A stretch of 46,643 bases of DNA, taken from assembly GCF_001039355.2 (NCBI RefSeq), contig NW_019775699.1, positions 176,500-223,142 on the forward strand. Reading direction: 5' to 3'. This document shows, piece after piece, positions 33,373 to 43,177 of this stretch. Position numbers and translations under genes: made by a program. Under the pieces are notes generated by a model that saw only the letters and a list, made by a program, of their open reading frames with translations, searched no databases and was not told the DNA's origin. This stretch comes from Lingula anatina. Lineage: Eukaryota > Brachiopoda > Lingulata > Lingulida > Lingulidae. Numbering within the stretch: position 1 is the first letter of the stretch; each line of letters opens with the position of its first letter.

Positions 33373-33487
33373 GGTTATTTTAAGCCGAGGCATAGCATAA
33401 GATATTGGCAGAGTTAGGTAGTTTTTAGATCCGTCTACCAACCTTTCAACTACTATGTCGAAAACTCCTGTGACAGCGTTGGGTATG
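33373..33487 (-). pseudogene. Remnant of the CBM14/EF-hand exon end, copy 2
   Basis: Encodes TGVFDIVVERLVDGSKNYL, which aligns with the part after the EF-hand loop in copy 1 (13,544-13,600). The EF-hand loop and CBM14 part are missing; homology stops where unrelated repeat sequence (GGCCGCATTCACAACAG) begins at 33,488. Confidence 0.45.
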
Positions 33488-33502
33488 GCCGCATTCACAA
33501 CA

Positions 33503-33820
33503 GCGAATTTTATGAAACTGCGCACGCACGCACGCACACACACACACACACACTAACACGCATATTTCATGCCACGAATGATAAGCAGTTCGCAACAGCG
33601 GGCTAACAGATCCGCGGATCAAATATGGGGACCCATTTGTCGCTTGTCGCGTAATCCCATAACAGACACTGATAAGATTCCCCGTCGGGATTATGCGACA
33701 ATCATTTAAGTGGGTCGGTCATGTTTTACCTGTGGATCTGTATTTCGCCTATCATTCGTGGTATGAAATATGCGTGCGTGCGTGCGTGTGTGTGTGTGTG
33801 TGTAGTTTCATTAAATTCGT
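33503..33820. mobile_element. Inverted-repeat MITE with (CA)n/(GT)n arms
   Basis: Arms about 33,503-33,587 and 33,735-33,820 are reverse complements: ATTTTATGAAACTGCGCACG ... and its partner ending TAGTTTCATTAAATTCG. Each arm carries a matching (CA)n or (GT)n microsatellite. The interior contains CAACAGCGGGCTAACAGATC and a CGGATCAAATATGG word shared with the MITE at 6,206. It marks the right edge of block copy 2. Confidence 0.75.
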
Positions 33821-34277
33821 TTCTATTAGATCGGAAATAAATACTTATGATATTTGTAGACCACGAAAAATGTGTAACATTCAAAAAAGCAATTTTGTAA
33901 GATACTTTTTAAAAGGCAATCGGCTGTCTTTGAGTCCATTCTAAAAGGTTAATGAGAAATCAAATTATCACGCTAATACTGATTTTTGAATTTTATTCAT
34001 TTCAAATTTTATATCAATATGTACAAGATGGTATATTTTATTGTAATTTGAATAAATTAACCATTCTTTAACTAACTAAAGTAGCTTTCTGAAATTGTAC
34101 ATTTAGATTTACTAAAATGTCTAAGATACCTAAATACTTCACAGAAATATACATTATTTAAACAAACAAACAAAGAAAGATATACTAGAATTTTTAATAT
34201 GAATAATTCTTGTTAAAGTTGACAAAAAAGTGTAAATTTTTAAATTGTTCCTTGGACTGTACATGTGAGTCATTTCT
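33821..34277. other. Spacer between block copy 2 and the modular gene
   Basis: No gene recognised. It should contain the 3' UTR and poly(A) site of the minus-strand modular gene: AATAAA words on the minus strand are present near 33,988 and 34,030. Confidence 0.4.
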
Positions 34278-34739
34278 TCATGTTTCATAGCGTGGAAGAG
34301 TTCGCGTGCTTAAAAGAACGACTTTGGTTTTTCTTCGATTCTTTTTCTTATTTAAAGTATCCTGTATGTAACTGTTCATGTTTCTGTTAGACGCATTGCT
34401 TGCACTTGGAGACGCAGACGTTACATAAGCCGCACCCTCTGCGTGGTTTAACTCATCAATTTTCAAAATGTTCACCACATCCGCCGGCAAAGTGAGTGCG
34501 ATCTCAATCTGCCCAGAGGTCGATTCTTCCAGTGAAATCGAAACATTCTCGATCTTACTTTCACTGTGTAATGTCACGGGCCTCTGAGAGGAATTCAGTC
34601 CGTTTTGAGCGTCAAACGTGCTACTTTTAAAGCGGCTGTCCCCTGCCGTAAGTAAGCCGGCTTCGGCGACGCTCGGTTCATGCGGCTGATTTCTTTCAAT
34701 CACTTGCGTAGAGGTCTGACCTTTCCGTGTCTTATGTAC
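34278..34739 (-). CDS. Modular gene, terminal exon (D-type start plus unique C-terminus)
   Basis: The acceptor GTTAAAG|GTACATAAG starts it. The first 20 or so residues (KTRKGQTSTQVIERNQPHEP) are a D module, as in exons 38,513 and 44,277. The following 130 residues are unique: VSISLEESTSGQIEIALTLP, then ADVVNILKIDELNHAEGAAY, a Ser/Asn-rich stretch, and a basic tail KKKNRRKTKVVLL ending RYET before the stop at 34,278. This is the gene's 3' coding end. The basic cluster may target the nucleus. Confidence 0.75.
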   Translation of the reverse strand, partial: VHKTRKGQTSTQVIERNQPHEPSVAEAGLLTAGDSRFKSSTFDAQNGLNSSQRPVTLHSESKIENVSISLEESTSGQIEIALTLPADVVNILKIDELNHAEGAAYVTSASPSASNASNRNMNSYIQDTLNKKKNRRKTKVVLLSTRTLPRYET

Positions 34740-35054
34740 CTTTAACAAAATATTGATAATTGATTACCTATCAATGAATAACATATTAATAATCAGGTCC
34801 TCCCCCCAAAAAAGTGAATCTACAACAGCTGTCATTTTAATCTGTATCAAAATGGGTAACTTGGTATTCAAGATCAATTTTGCGATTATGTTCAAAATCA
34901 ACGGCTGGTGGGTTACAATGTTAAATAATTAATGTTTTTGTTTTTTCTGAAAAAAATTATTTTATAACCTACTATGACAAAATTTATCTACCACTACTAA
35001 CACAAGATAAAGAAACTGTTAAAATGAACATGCGCGTCTTACGGAAAAGCTTAC

Positions 35055-35471
35055 CTCATTTTCCAGAATAGTGGATGTAATCTCTATTTGTTCCGAGACC
35101 AACGAGGAACATCTTTGCATAACAGGAATTTCATCGTTGTCATCTGTCTCAGTTCTGGTCGCAGAAGTGGGAAGTGTCGAAGGCAAGGACTTCTGCTTCT
35201 TTTGTTGTCCATTCTTCCAATTCAATTTCTTGCCGTTTGTTACTTTCTTACATACTTCTGATGGATCATAGTTGGACAAAGGGGGGAATTCAGTTTCTGA
35301 CTGAATTTGTGGAACATCTGGAGAATGATCCCCTAAACCAATCTCCTTCCTGACTGTTGAGCCCGGCTTCAGTTGCTTTTCAAGCCTAGGCTTTCGTCGG
35401 CCAACACTGATCTTTGGTTGCCTGTCTGATGGTTCACCAATTAATCGAGTTTGGTACTTGCCCTTCATCAC
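35055..35471 (-). CDS. Modular gene, A+C exon of unit 3 (139 codons)
   Basis: Acceptor AAATAG|GTGATG, donor GAG|GTAAGC. The A part has KEIGLGDHSPDVPQIQSETE then FPPLSNYDPSEV. The C tail has KKLNWKNGQQKKQKS and TRTETDDNDEIPV, and a unique insert before ILENE. Inside it, codons for Glu-Val-Cys-Lys read GAA|GTATGTAAG (35,250-35,255), a good internal donor at the place where plain A exons end. Confidence 0.8.
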
Positions 35472-35694
35472 CTATTTAAATAATTATATTTTTATCATGC
35501 ATTTTTATATTTAAAAAAGTATAAGCTTATGCTAAAAACAAAAGTTGGTCTGAATTTAAAAATAAAATGAAATAACCTATTTACAAGGTACATGTACATT
35601 ACCTAGCGCCCTTCACTTTGTATTTTTTTTTTTACCTCATTTATCTGCGTGCATTTATGTTTATGTTTAGCCTGTTTTTTATTTCATTTTTTAC

Positions 35695-36123
35695 CTTTTT
35701 GATGGGGCTGGTTGTAATCTGCTTTTCTTTGCAGAGATGCGATACCACTGAGGCATCTCGGCTCATCGTGCTTTCTGATGTCTGTGCACTTTCCAGGACT
35801 GGGCCCATCAGTAATATGCTGGGGTCTATGCTGTTTAACGCCTGCATGTTTTGGTCTGATACCTGAGCATTGTCGGTCGAATTCTGTCTAATCAGAAGGA
35901 TGCTCGGGTCGACTCCCATGAGAAACTTTGACGGGGAGTCAAATTTTTGTTGATTTTGTTGCTTTTCGCAAAACAAATTGACATCGTTTTCTGTCTGCTC
36001 ATCTGTTGAGCTGTTTTTAAAATCTTCTTCTTGGCCGGTTTCCATGGAGCCACTTTTTCTCATGTCTGCCATTTTCATCTCATGATTTTCTTGGTCTGTG
36101 TTGGTACGTACTGCCTTCCTGGC
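35695..36123 (-). CDS. Modular gene, B exon of unit 3 (143 codons)
   Basis: Acceptor AAAATAG|GCC, donor AAG|GTAAAA. Carries KFLMGVDPSILLIRQNST and NMQALNSIDPSILLMGPV, the paired DPSILL motifs 35 residues apart, then SHLCKEKQITTSP. The longest B exon, with an extra N-terminal piece (NHEMKMADMRKSGSMETGQE) absent from the others. Confidence 0.8.
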
Positions 36124-36394
36124 CTATTTTGAAAAAAAAATTGATAAAAAATAAACATTATGAAAATGATTAATATCAATTTAACATTGGTATAATCAAA
36201 ATTCATATTGAATTTTCAGAAACCTTTTAATAAAAAATAAAAGGTTCTTTTAAGATTTGAGTAGTTACAAGAAAATGTGTTGTAAGTTTACATTTAGATT
36301 CAAGTACATGTACAGTACATGCATGTAAAACGAAAGTCGTATGAAAAAGAAAATATAAAACAAAGCATTTGTCGTTGGTAAAATCCCTACGTAC

Positions 36395-36601
36395 TTCTGT
36401 TGGATCATACTTGGACAAGGGAGGGAATTCAATTTCTGAATGAATTTGTGGAACTACTGGAGAATGATCCCCCACACCAATCTCCTTCCTGTCTTTTGAG
36501 GTCGTCTGTTTTTCAATCCTAGGCTTTCGTTGGCAAGCATTGGACTTAAGTTGTCCGTGTGGTGGTTTACCAGATACTTTTGTTTGGCCTTTGCCTTTCA
36601 C
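36395..36601 (-). CDS. Modular gene, A exon of unit 3 (69 codons)
   Basis: Acceptor ACCAG|GTGAAAGGC, donor GAA|GTACGT. VKGKGQTKVSGKPPHGQLKS ... GVGDHSPVVPQIHSEIEFPP. Two codons shorter than the standard 71. Confidence 0.8.
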
Positions 36602-36774
36602 CTGGTTTAAGAAATAATAATTAATGACATAATAATAAATTAATGATATAATAATTAATAATTATTACAAATATTATTAAGCAATGCTAATAAAAGATAA
36701 AGATGTAACAGCTGCAAAACTGTTAAAATAAATTTTCGTTGTTTAATTCCTAGAGTACTTAAGGAAATGCCTAC

Positions 36775-37122
36775 CTCTTTTTTAAGTTTCTTGTCGTTGG
36801 TCTTTGTTGTTAAATCGGGCTCTAGCCTCTTCGATGCCACGAATTTGTATTTTGGCTGGCTCGATCTCCCGTTTTTCTTATTCAATTTCTTGCTATTTGC
36901 TACTTCTTGATGTACTTCTGATGGATCATCCTTGGACAAGGGAGGGAAGTCAGTTTCTGACTGAATTTGTGGGACTACTGGAGAATGGTCCCCCATACCA
37001 ATCTCCTTCCTGTCTTTTGAGCTTGCCTTCAGCTGCTTTTCACACCAAGGCATTAGTCCACCAGCATTGGTCTTATGACGCCCGAATGGTGGTTTACCAG
37101 TTACTTCCATTTGGCACTTGCC
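36775..37122 (-). CDS. Modular gene, A+H exon of unit 2 (116 codons)
   Basis: An A module (GMGDHSPVVPQIQSETDFPP) read without a break into a tail (RSSQPKYKFVASKRLEPDLT, then KTNDKKLKKE) homologous to the separate J exon at 41,793. The acceptor appears to be TTAAAG|GGC, six bases inside the usual position, so the usual initial Val-Lys is lost. Donor GAG|GTAGGC. Confidence 0.7.
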
Positions 37123-37352
37123 CTTTAATTGCAATAAGAAATAAAAAATAAAAAAGTGTCCAGTCCCAACACAGTGTCGATAATATTAGCTCAGGCTCAT
37201 GATTGTACAAAAATAGGGATATTTTCCTTTCTTTTCTTTTTTTTTACCTTGGTAAATATTTCTTAAGATAATTTTCTAGGGCTTTAACTAGACACTTATG
37301 CTCATTCATATGCATTAACAATTTAGATTTAATTTTCACAATTTCTCCTTAC

Positions 37353-37457
37353 TTTTTCATCTTTTCTGTCTCCAGTGTTGATTATTTTTCTGCAAGTTGA
37401 GTTGCAATTCCTGATGACTAGGCTTAGATGCCTTAACATCCTCATCTGAATTAAAGG
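37353..37457 (-). CDS. Modular gene, G exon of unit 2 (35 codons)
   Basis: Acceptor TATACAG|CCT, donor AAA|GTAAGG. PLIQMRMLRHLSLVIRNCNS then TCRKIINTGDRKDEK. The pair is at 42,746-42,853. Confidence 0.75.
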
Positions 37458-37802
37458 CTGTATAAAGAAACATATAAAAGTAATTGTCTATCTGCTATAT
37501 ATCAAAGCTCACTTGAAAATTGGGACAATATGCTTATACACCAAAGCCATCGCTGAATATCATTCCACCTAAACAGTTTAGTTCTAGTCTCAATTTTATG
37601 AAAACTATACCTCTTACATGAATCCTGTAGCCTTCTGCTTTCTAATCCCAATAAAGTGGCCAGTGCTTTTAAAACACAGGTAAAACTTTGGTCTTATTGC
37701 GGCATTGCATTATTATGTTATGATATTCTACGAGCATTCTTATCCCATTTGGCATAGTAGTCCAGGAATTACTTTTTTGAGTCTACATATATGAACACTT
37801 AC

Positions 37803-37859
37803 TTTTGTTAACATTGCTGTATGCATTTCCTTGATGTACATCATTGCCAGTGGATGGAC
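37803..37859 (-). CDS. Modular gene, F exon of unit 2 (19 codons)
   Basis: Acceptor AATACAG|GTCC, donor AAA|GTAAGT. Peptide VHPLAMMYIKEMHTAMLTK. Differs from the copy at 43,262 at only two residues. Confidence 0.75.
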
Positions 37860-38071
37860 CTGTATTAAGAGTTACATCACTTCTGTCATAAATATATTTC
37901 ATATAGTAGCCATAAAAATATATATAATATAGTTTTGGTATAAGCTGTAAAATATGTTGTCAGTTTATTGTTTATGATATCAAATTGCTAATTTTTTTTT
38001 TTCTTTTTTGTAATCTTTGGACAAATACATCTTTTCATTTATGATTATAACATAGATTACCAAAAACATAC

Positions 38072-38155
38072 CTTTACTCGGGCAGTCTGAGGTTGATTTA
38101 TCTTGACAATATTTCTGTCCCCCAATTTGCGTAATAGGTCAACTTGAACATGGGG
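38072..38155 (-). CDS. Modular gene, E exon of unit 2 (28 codons)
   Basis: Acceptor AACTGAAG|CCCC, donor AAG|GTATGT. PHVQVDLLRKLGDRNIVKIN then QPQTARVK. The pair is at 43,492-43,575. Confidence 0.75.
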
Positions 38156-38512
38156 CTTCAGTTAAAAAAAGTAAAAAGTAAGGTTATCATACATCTGTGG
38201 ATATAAAAAAAAAAGAGGCGGCTGCAGGTAAATCTTTCAGCTTCCCAACTTCACCTATCTTTCTCAACTTAAAATTCATTGAAATCAGAACCACAGCAAT
38301 TGCTACATTTCGCTTGAATGGAAAGTCAGTGCAATTTAGATTTATTTGCAATAAAAATAAAGTGAATGTTCTGATCTTGCCAAGATATCTGATCAATTAT
38401 GAAATTCTGTGAAAACAACATTAGGCATATACATGTACCCTGTATCTCCATGAATTAAGAAAAGTGGGTTTGTCAAGCACCCAAAATAAAAATGACATTC
38501 TCTAGCACTCAC

Positions 38513-38596
38513 CTGTCTCAACAAGACTGCACCTTCATGTAACTGCTTTGCTTCAGTCTCTTGCACAGAGGTCTGGCCTTTCTGTGTCATTTGTAC
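38513..38596 (-). CDS. Modular gene, D exon of unit 2 (28 codons)
   Basis: Acceptor TTGAAAG|GTAC, donor CAG|GTGAGT. VQMTQKGQTSVQETEAKQLH then EGAVLLRQ. The pair is at 44,277-44,360; the third copy begins the terminal exon. Confidence 0.75.
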
Positions 38597-38913
38597 CTTT
38601 CAAAATCATAATAATAATAATTGAATGATTTTATATATGGTCAAGTTCAAAATAAGTTTAAAAGGAACACAATTAAATTGGCCTAATTACAACAACGGTC
38701 TCCTTAACCAGCATTTAAAACATGCAGCACAGTAGCCAATAACAATTTTACGTTAATGTTCAACATCAACCCTTGATTGGTTACAATTTTGATTGATTTT
38801 TTGTTTTCTATACAACCAATTACAAAATGTATCAACCATTACAAATAAAAAGATTTTTAAAAAGGTGAAATTAACATAAGTATCATGTGTTTAATACCAA
38901 TGGTAATGTTTAC

Positions 38914-39309
38914 CTCATTTTCCCAAAAAGTGGGTGTTTTCAAGGCCAATGTATCTATAACTGAAATTTCATCTTTGTCATCTGTCTCAGCTGTGGTTGC
39001 CAGAGTTGGAAGTGTTAGAGGCAAGGATTTCTGCACCTTTTGTTTTCCATTCTTCACATTCAGTTTCTTGCTGTTTGTTACTTCTTTAGGTACTTCTGAT
39101 GGACCATATTTGGACAAGGGAGGGAATTCAGTTTCTGACTGAATATTTGGGACATCTTGAGAATGACCCACTACTCCAACCTCCTTTCTGTCTGTTGAGC
39201 TCGCCTTCAGCTGTTTTTCAATCCTAGGCTTTTGTTGGCCACAATTGGTCTTAAGTTGCTCAGATGTTGGTTTACCAATTACTTGAGTTTGATTCTTGCC
39301 CTTCCTTAC
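38914..39309 (-). CDS. Modular gene, A+C exon of unit 2 (132 codons)
   Basis: Acceptor AAATAG|GTAAGG, donor GAG|GTAAAC. A core GVVGHSQDVPNIQSETEFPP, C tail KKLNVKNGKQKVQKS, TETDDKDE-type (here AETDDKDEISVIDTLAL) and TPTFWENE. The internal donor-like site is spoiled here (GAA GTACCT). Confidence 0.8.
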
Positions 39310-39582
39310 CTATTTAGATAATCATATTTTGATAATGCATTTTTTATATTAAGATAAAGTTTAAGATATGTTAAAACAAAGGTCTGTCTGATTAAATGTT
39401 AANTCTAGGCTTTTGTTGGCCACCATTGGTCTTAAGTTGTTCAGATGTTGGTTTACCAATTACTTGAGTTTGATATTTGCCCTTCTTTACCTATTTAGAT
39501 AATCATATTTTGATAATGCATTTTTTACATTAAGATAAAGTTTAAGATATGTTAAAACAAAGGTCTGTCTGATTAAATGTTG
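39224..39582. repeat. Local 179-bp direct duplication with N at its centre
   Basis: 39,224-39,402 is repeated at about 39,405-39,582 with a few substitutions; the single N at 39,403 is the junction. Each copy holds the start of an A+C exon and the adjoining intron. This has the same form as the junction at 20,107. Confidence 0.85.
39404..39490 (-). pseudogene. Truncated A exon start at the N junction
   Basis: Reads from a normal acceptor (AAATAG|GTAAAGAAG, exon start 39,490) through KKGKYQTQVIGKPTSEQLKT to QQKPR and then ends at the N. Most likely the other haplotype of the exon at 38,914-39,309 rather than a real extra exon. Confidence 0.7.
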
Positions 39583-39689
39583 AAAAAAATGCTGTATTTT
39601 TATTTATAATGTACAAAACCTTTCTATTTTGATTTTTTTACCATTCTATCTGTTTATGTTCATGTTAAACCTGTATTTATTTATTTTAC

Positions 39690-40040
39690 CTTTTTTGTAG
39701 GGCTGGTTGTAATCTGCTTTTCTTTGCAGAGATGCGATACCACTGAGGCATCGTGGCTCATCGTGCTTTCTGATGTCTGTGCACTTTCCAGGACTGGGCC
39801 CATCAGTAATATGCTGGGGTCTATGCTTTTTAACGCCTGCATGTTTTGGTCTGATACCTGAGCACTGTTGGTGGAATTCTGTCTAATCAAGAGGATGCTC
39901 GGGTCGGCTCCCATTAGAAACTTTGACAGGGAGTCAGATTTCTGTTGAAATTGTTGTGTCTCAGAAAAAGAATTTGCATCCTTTCCTGTCTGCTCATCTG
40001 TTGAGCTGTATTTGACAACTTCTTTTCCTTTGTCCTTCAC
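39690..40040 (-). CDS. Modular gene, B exon of unit 2 (117 codons)
   Basis: Acceptor AAACAG|GTGAAGGAC, donor AAG|GTAAAA. KFLMGADPSILLIRQNST and NMQALKSIDPSILLMGPV, then SHLCKEKQITTSPTKK. Nearly identical to the unit 3 copy in its C-terminal half. Confidence 0.8.
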
Positions 40041-40104
40041 CTGTTTTAAGAAATTATTATAAAATAAAGAAATGAATAAAAGGAATCAAAATGCCACTCT
40101 CCAA

Positions 40105-40162
40105 CTTTTTCTGTTGCCAATCTGGTTGTTTGCCAATTACTGAAGTTGCCTTTCACCTGTAT
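40105..40162 (-). pseudogene. Relic A-exon start in intron (unit 2, third)
   Basis: Plus-strand TGTTTGCCAATTACTGAAGT and GCCTTTCACCTGTA match an A exon start with an acceptor. Confidence 0.5.
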
Positions 40163-40334
40163 TAAAATGGTAATTCATTATTCTGATACTTTTATTTACT
40201 TTAATTTTCTTTTCTAACCTGATCAGTTAACATAATAACAGAATATGGAATGTTATATTCACCATATATATGTAGAACAAAGATCATATAACAAACAAAA
40301 TTAAATGTTTATTGATTGCAACCTTCTTACGTAC

Positions 40335-40550
40335 TTCTGATGGCTCATACTTGGACAAGGGAGGAAATTCAGTTTTTGACTGAATATCTGGGACTACTGG
40401 AGAATGATCCACCACATCAATCTCCTTCCTGCCTGTTGAAATTGTCCTTAGCTGCTTTTCAATCCTAGGCTTTTGTTGGTCAGCATTGGTCTTAAGTTGC
40501 CTGTCAGGTGGTTTACCAATAACTTCAGTTTGGACTTTGTCCTTCACTTG
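40335..40550 (-). CDS. Modular gene, third A exon of unit 2 (72 codons)
   Basis: Donor GAA|GTACGT. At the 5' side CAG has become CAA, so the nearest AG is three bases upstream (TTAAAG|CAAGTGAAG), adding one Gln while keeping phase 0. Core GVVDHSPVVP-type (IDVVDHSPVVPDIQSKTEFP). Confidence 0.75.
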
Positions 40551-40614
40551 CTTTAAGAAATAATAATAAAATAATAATAAAATCAATGATTAAAATTGAT
40601 AAAAATGCCTCTCT

Positions 40615-40692
40615 TCAACATTTTGTTACCAGTCAGAACGTTTGTCAGTTACTTTACTTACATGTAGCTTATTGCCCTTCACTTGTACCAAT
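40615..40692 (-). pseudogene. Relic A-exon start in intron (unit 2, second)
   Basis: Plus-strand TTTGTCAGTTACTTTACTTA and TTGCCCTTCACTTGTACC match an A exon start. Confidence 0.5.
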
Positions 40693-40866
40693 ACAGTAAT
40701 ATATTACTGTGATATGTTTTAATCAAGAAAAATATTATTTTCTTTTTAAACCTGATCAGTAAACATAACAAAAGATTATAAAGTGTCATATTCAGCATAT
40801 ATGTAGAACAAAGATCACATGAAAATACAAAGTAAAGCAATTGTCGGTTGTAACATTTTTACATAC

Positions 40867-41079
40867 TTCTGATGGGTCATGCTTGGACAAGGGAGGGAAT
40901 TCAGTATGTGACTGAATATTTGGAACCACTGGAGAATGATCCACCACACCAATCTCCTTCCTGACTGTTAAGCTCGCCTTTGACTGCTCTTCAAACCTAG
41001 GCTTTTGTTGTCCATCTTTGGTCTTTAGATGACTGTCTGGTGGTTTACCAATTACTTTAGTTTGGCCTTTGCCTTTCAC
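40867..41079 (-). CDS. Modular gene, second A exon of unit 2 (71 codons)
   Basis: Acceptor CAG|GTGAAAGGC, donor GAA|GTATGT. VKGKGQTKVIGKPPDSHLKT, then VVDHSPVVPNIQSHTEFPPL. Confidence 0.8.
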
Positions 41080-41303
41080 CTGCTGTGAGAAATAATAATC
41101 AAATAATCAGGTATTATGAAACAAAAACAGTTATATATTATTCAGAAACTTAAAATGAAGAAAAATTTTCAAAACTTGAAAATGTGATCAGTTTCCATTT
41201 AAAAGAAAAAAAGTGTCATATTCACCATATTCATGTATTCAGAATGAAGATCACATGAAAAACATAAAACAAAGCATTTGAACTTTGTGACTTTTATACT
41301 TAC

Positions 41304-41516
41304 TTCTGATGGAACACACTTTGGCAAGGGAGGGAATTCAGTTTCTGACTGAATATTTGGGACTTCAGGAGAATGATCCCCCACACCAATCTCCTTCCCG
41401 CCTGTTGAGGCTGCTTTCAACAGCTTCTCAAACTCAGGCTTTCGTTGGCCAGCATTGGTCTTATGGTGCCTGTCTGGTGGTTTACCAATTACTTCAGTGT
41501 GGCATTTGCCCTTCAC
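41304..41516 (-). CDS. Modular gene, first A exon of unit 2 (71 codons)
   Basis: Acceptor AAACAG|GTGAAGGGC, donor GAA|GTAAGT. VKGKCHTEVIGKPPDRHHKT, then GVGDHSPEVPNIQSETEFPP. A textbook module: 213 bases, phase 0 at both ends. Confidence 0.8.
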
Positions 41517-41574
41517 CTGTTTTAGGAAATAATAATTAAAAAGATTAATAGAATTAAATTTACTTTTTATGTTG

Positions 41575-41632
41575 TCAGCTGTTTGGTTGTTTACCAAATA
41601 CTTGAGTTGGGAACTTGCACCTTCCCCTGTAT
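41575..41632 (-). pseudogene. Relic A-exon start in intron (unit 2, first)
   Basis: Plus-strand TGTTTACCAAATACTTGAGT and CTTGCACCTTCCCCTGTA match an A exon start and acceptor. Confidence 0.5.
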
Positions 41633-41792
41633 CAAAAACTGTTTTACATTATTCAGACCTTAAAAAAAAATTTCTGTCAAAAATTATAATATGACCAATT
41701 ACAAAATTTATCCATCACATGTAATATAAGACAAAGATGTAACAGTTGCAAAACTGCCAAAATCACATTTAGATTGTTTGATTCCTACTTAC

Positions 41793-41963
41793 CAAATTTT
41801 CCACTTTTTTGTTGTCAATCTTAGTTGTAAAATCAGGCTCTGGCTCCTTATGAACTTGCTTTTCAACATTTTGTGCCATGAATTTGTTCTTGGGCATGCT
41901 TGATCTCCTCGGTACAACATCAGGCTCCTTTTGTTTTTCTTTCTTCCCTTTCAGTTTTTTCTG
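41793..41963 (-). CDS. Modular gene, J exon of unit 1 (57 codons)
   Basis: Acceptor CTTAAG|CAG (or three bases further), donor TTG|GTAAGT. Lys-rich start, then RRSSMPKNKFMAQNVEKQVH and KEPEPDFTTKIDNKK. Homologous to the tail of the A+H exon at 36,775, here standing alone. Confidence 0.7.
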
Positions 41964-42030
41964 CTTAAGGAAATAATAATTAGATAGATAATATAAATGA
42001 ATTAAAATGCCAATTTTTAACTTTCTGAGT

Positions 42031-42080
42031 AGCCTGTCTCATTGTTTACCAATTGCTTCAGCTTGAATGCTGTCTGTATC
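42031..42080 (-). pseudogene. Relic A-exon start in intron (unit 1, third)
   Basis: Plus-strand TTGTTTACCAATTGCTTCAG matches the start of A exons, then diverges. Confidence 0.45.
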
Positions 42081-42270
42081 AAAACAGTAATATATTATTC
42101 AGACAATTTAAATCAAGAAAAGGTATTGTTATGTTTAAAACCTGATCGGTTATCATCATTAAAAAAAGCTTACCATATACACTTCATGTAGTATAGTTGC
42201 TGTCTCTTTTTAATTTCTTCTTTTTTTACTTATTTTATTCCATTTCATTTACTGATTATGGATATCTAAC

Positions 42271-42447
42271 CTTGTTTTTGATTTTGTTCATGAGTTTGGC
42301 TGTGAACTTCTTTTCACTTAGGAGACGTGCAGCCACTGACTTCATTGTGGATTCAAATGTCTCCTCACTACAGCCTGGTCCCATCAGTGAAATGCTGGAG
42401 TTGACTTTCTGTTCAATACACACACCTGTTGAGTTTGCCTTGGGATG
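42271..42447 (-). CDS. Modular gene, short B-derived exon of unit 1 (59 codons)
   Basis: Acceptor TTTTAAG|CAT, donor AAG|GTTAGA (weak). NSSISLMGPGCSEETFESTM followed by KSVAARLLSEKKFTA aligns with the second half of B modules (DPSILLMGPV...ESTM...HLCKEKQIT). The first DPSILL half is lost. No equivalent exon is visible in unit 2. Confidence 0.65.
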
Positions 42448-42745
42448 CTTAAAATATATAACATTGTAACACTAAATGGTTTTGTAAAGTATATCAATAC
42501 TCAATAATTAATATATACAATATGAGTAAGAATATTTTTCTAAAGGGCCCTGTCCATACACATAACTTTTACCAAGTGTCGACAATATAAACTTATATTT
42601 CTAATTATACAAAAAATAGCATTTTTTTTTCATTTTTCTTTTCTTTTCTTTATTCTTGATAACAAAAGCTTTAATCAAACAGAAATTCACTTATGACCAT
42701 TTATGCATTTAAAATTTAGATTTAAGTTTCAAAAAGCCCCCTTAC

Positions 42746-42853
42746 TTTGTCATCCTTTCTGTCTTCAGTCTTGATAATTTCTCTGCAGGTTGAGTTGTTA
42801 TTCCTGATCTTGACCAGGCTTAGATGCCTCAGCATTTGCATCTGAATTATGGG
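42746..42853 (-). CDS. Modular gene, G exon of unit 1 (36 codons)
   Basis: Acceptor TATACAG|CCC, donor AAA|GTAAGG. PIIQMQMLRHLSLVKIRNNN then STCREIIKTEDRKDDK. Confidence 0.75.
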
Positions 42854-43115
42854 CTGTATAAAAAAACACAAAGTAAATGTCTATACATATGCTATATAAA
42901 AGAGAGAGAGTTAATGACCAACAACATTTGCTGAATAACCAGACTTTCATTTCAGTGAAACATTTAGTTCCATACCCAATTTTGTGAAACTGTTTCTCTT
43001 ACTTTCAATCATAACCCCCTGCCCTCCACTTCCAAAAGCATTAGCCATTACAGAACAAAATGGCCAGTGCTTAATATCAGTAGAACTTTCGGCCTAATTG
43101 CCACATTACACTAAA

Positions 43116-43177
43116 TATTATATTATATTATATTATATTATATTATATTATATTATATTATATTATATTATATTATA
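43116..43177. repeat. (TATTA)n pentanucleotide microsatellite
   Basis: About 12 units in the intron between F and G exons of unit 1; not seen in the matching unit 2 intron. Confidence 0.9.

Noticed and set aside
36804-37151. Plus-strand open frames opposite the modular exons (also 35,071; 38,885; 41,309; 44,616; 45,214)
   Set aside because: They recur only because the minus-strand modules recur; they have stops at module edges and no splice logic.
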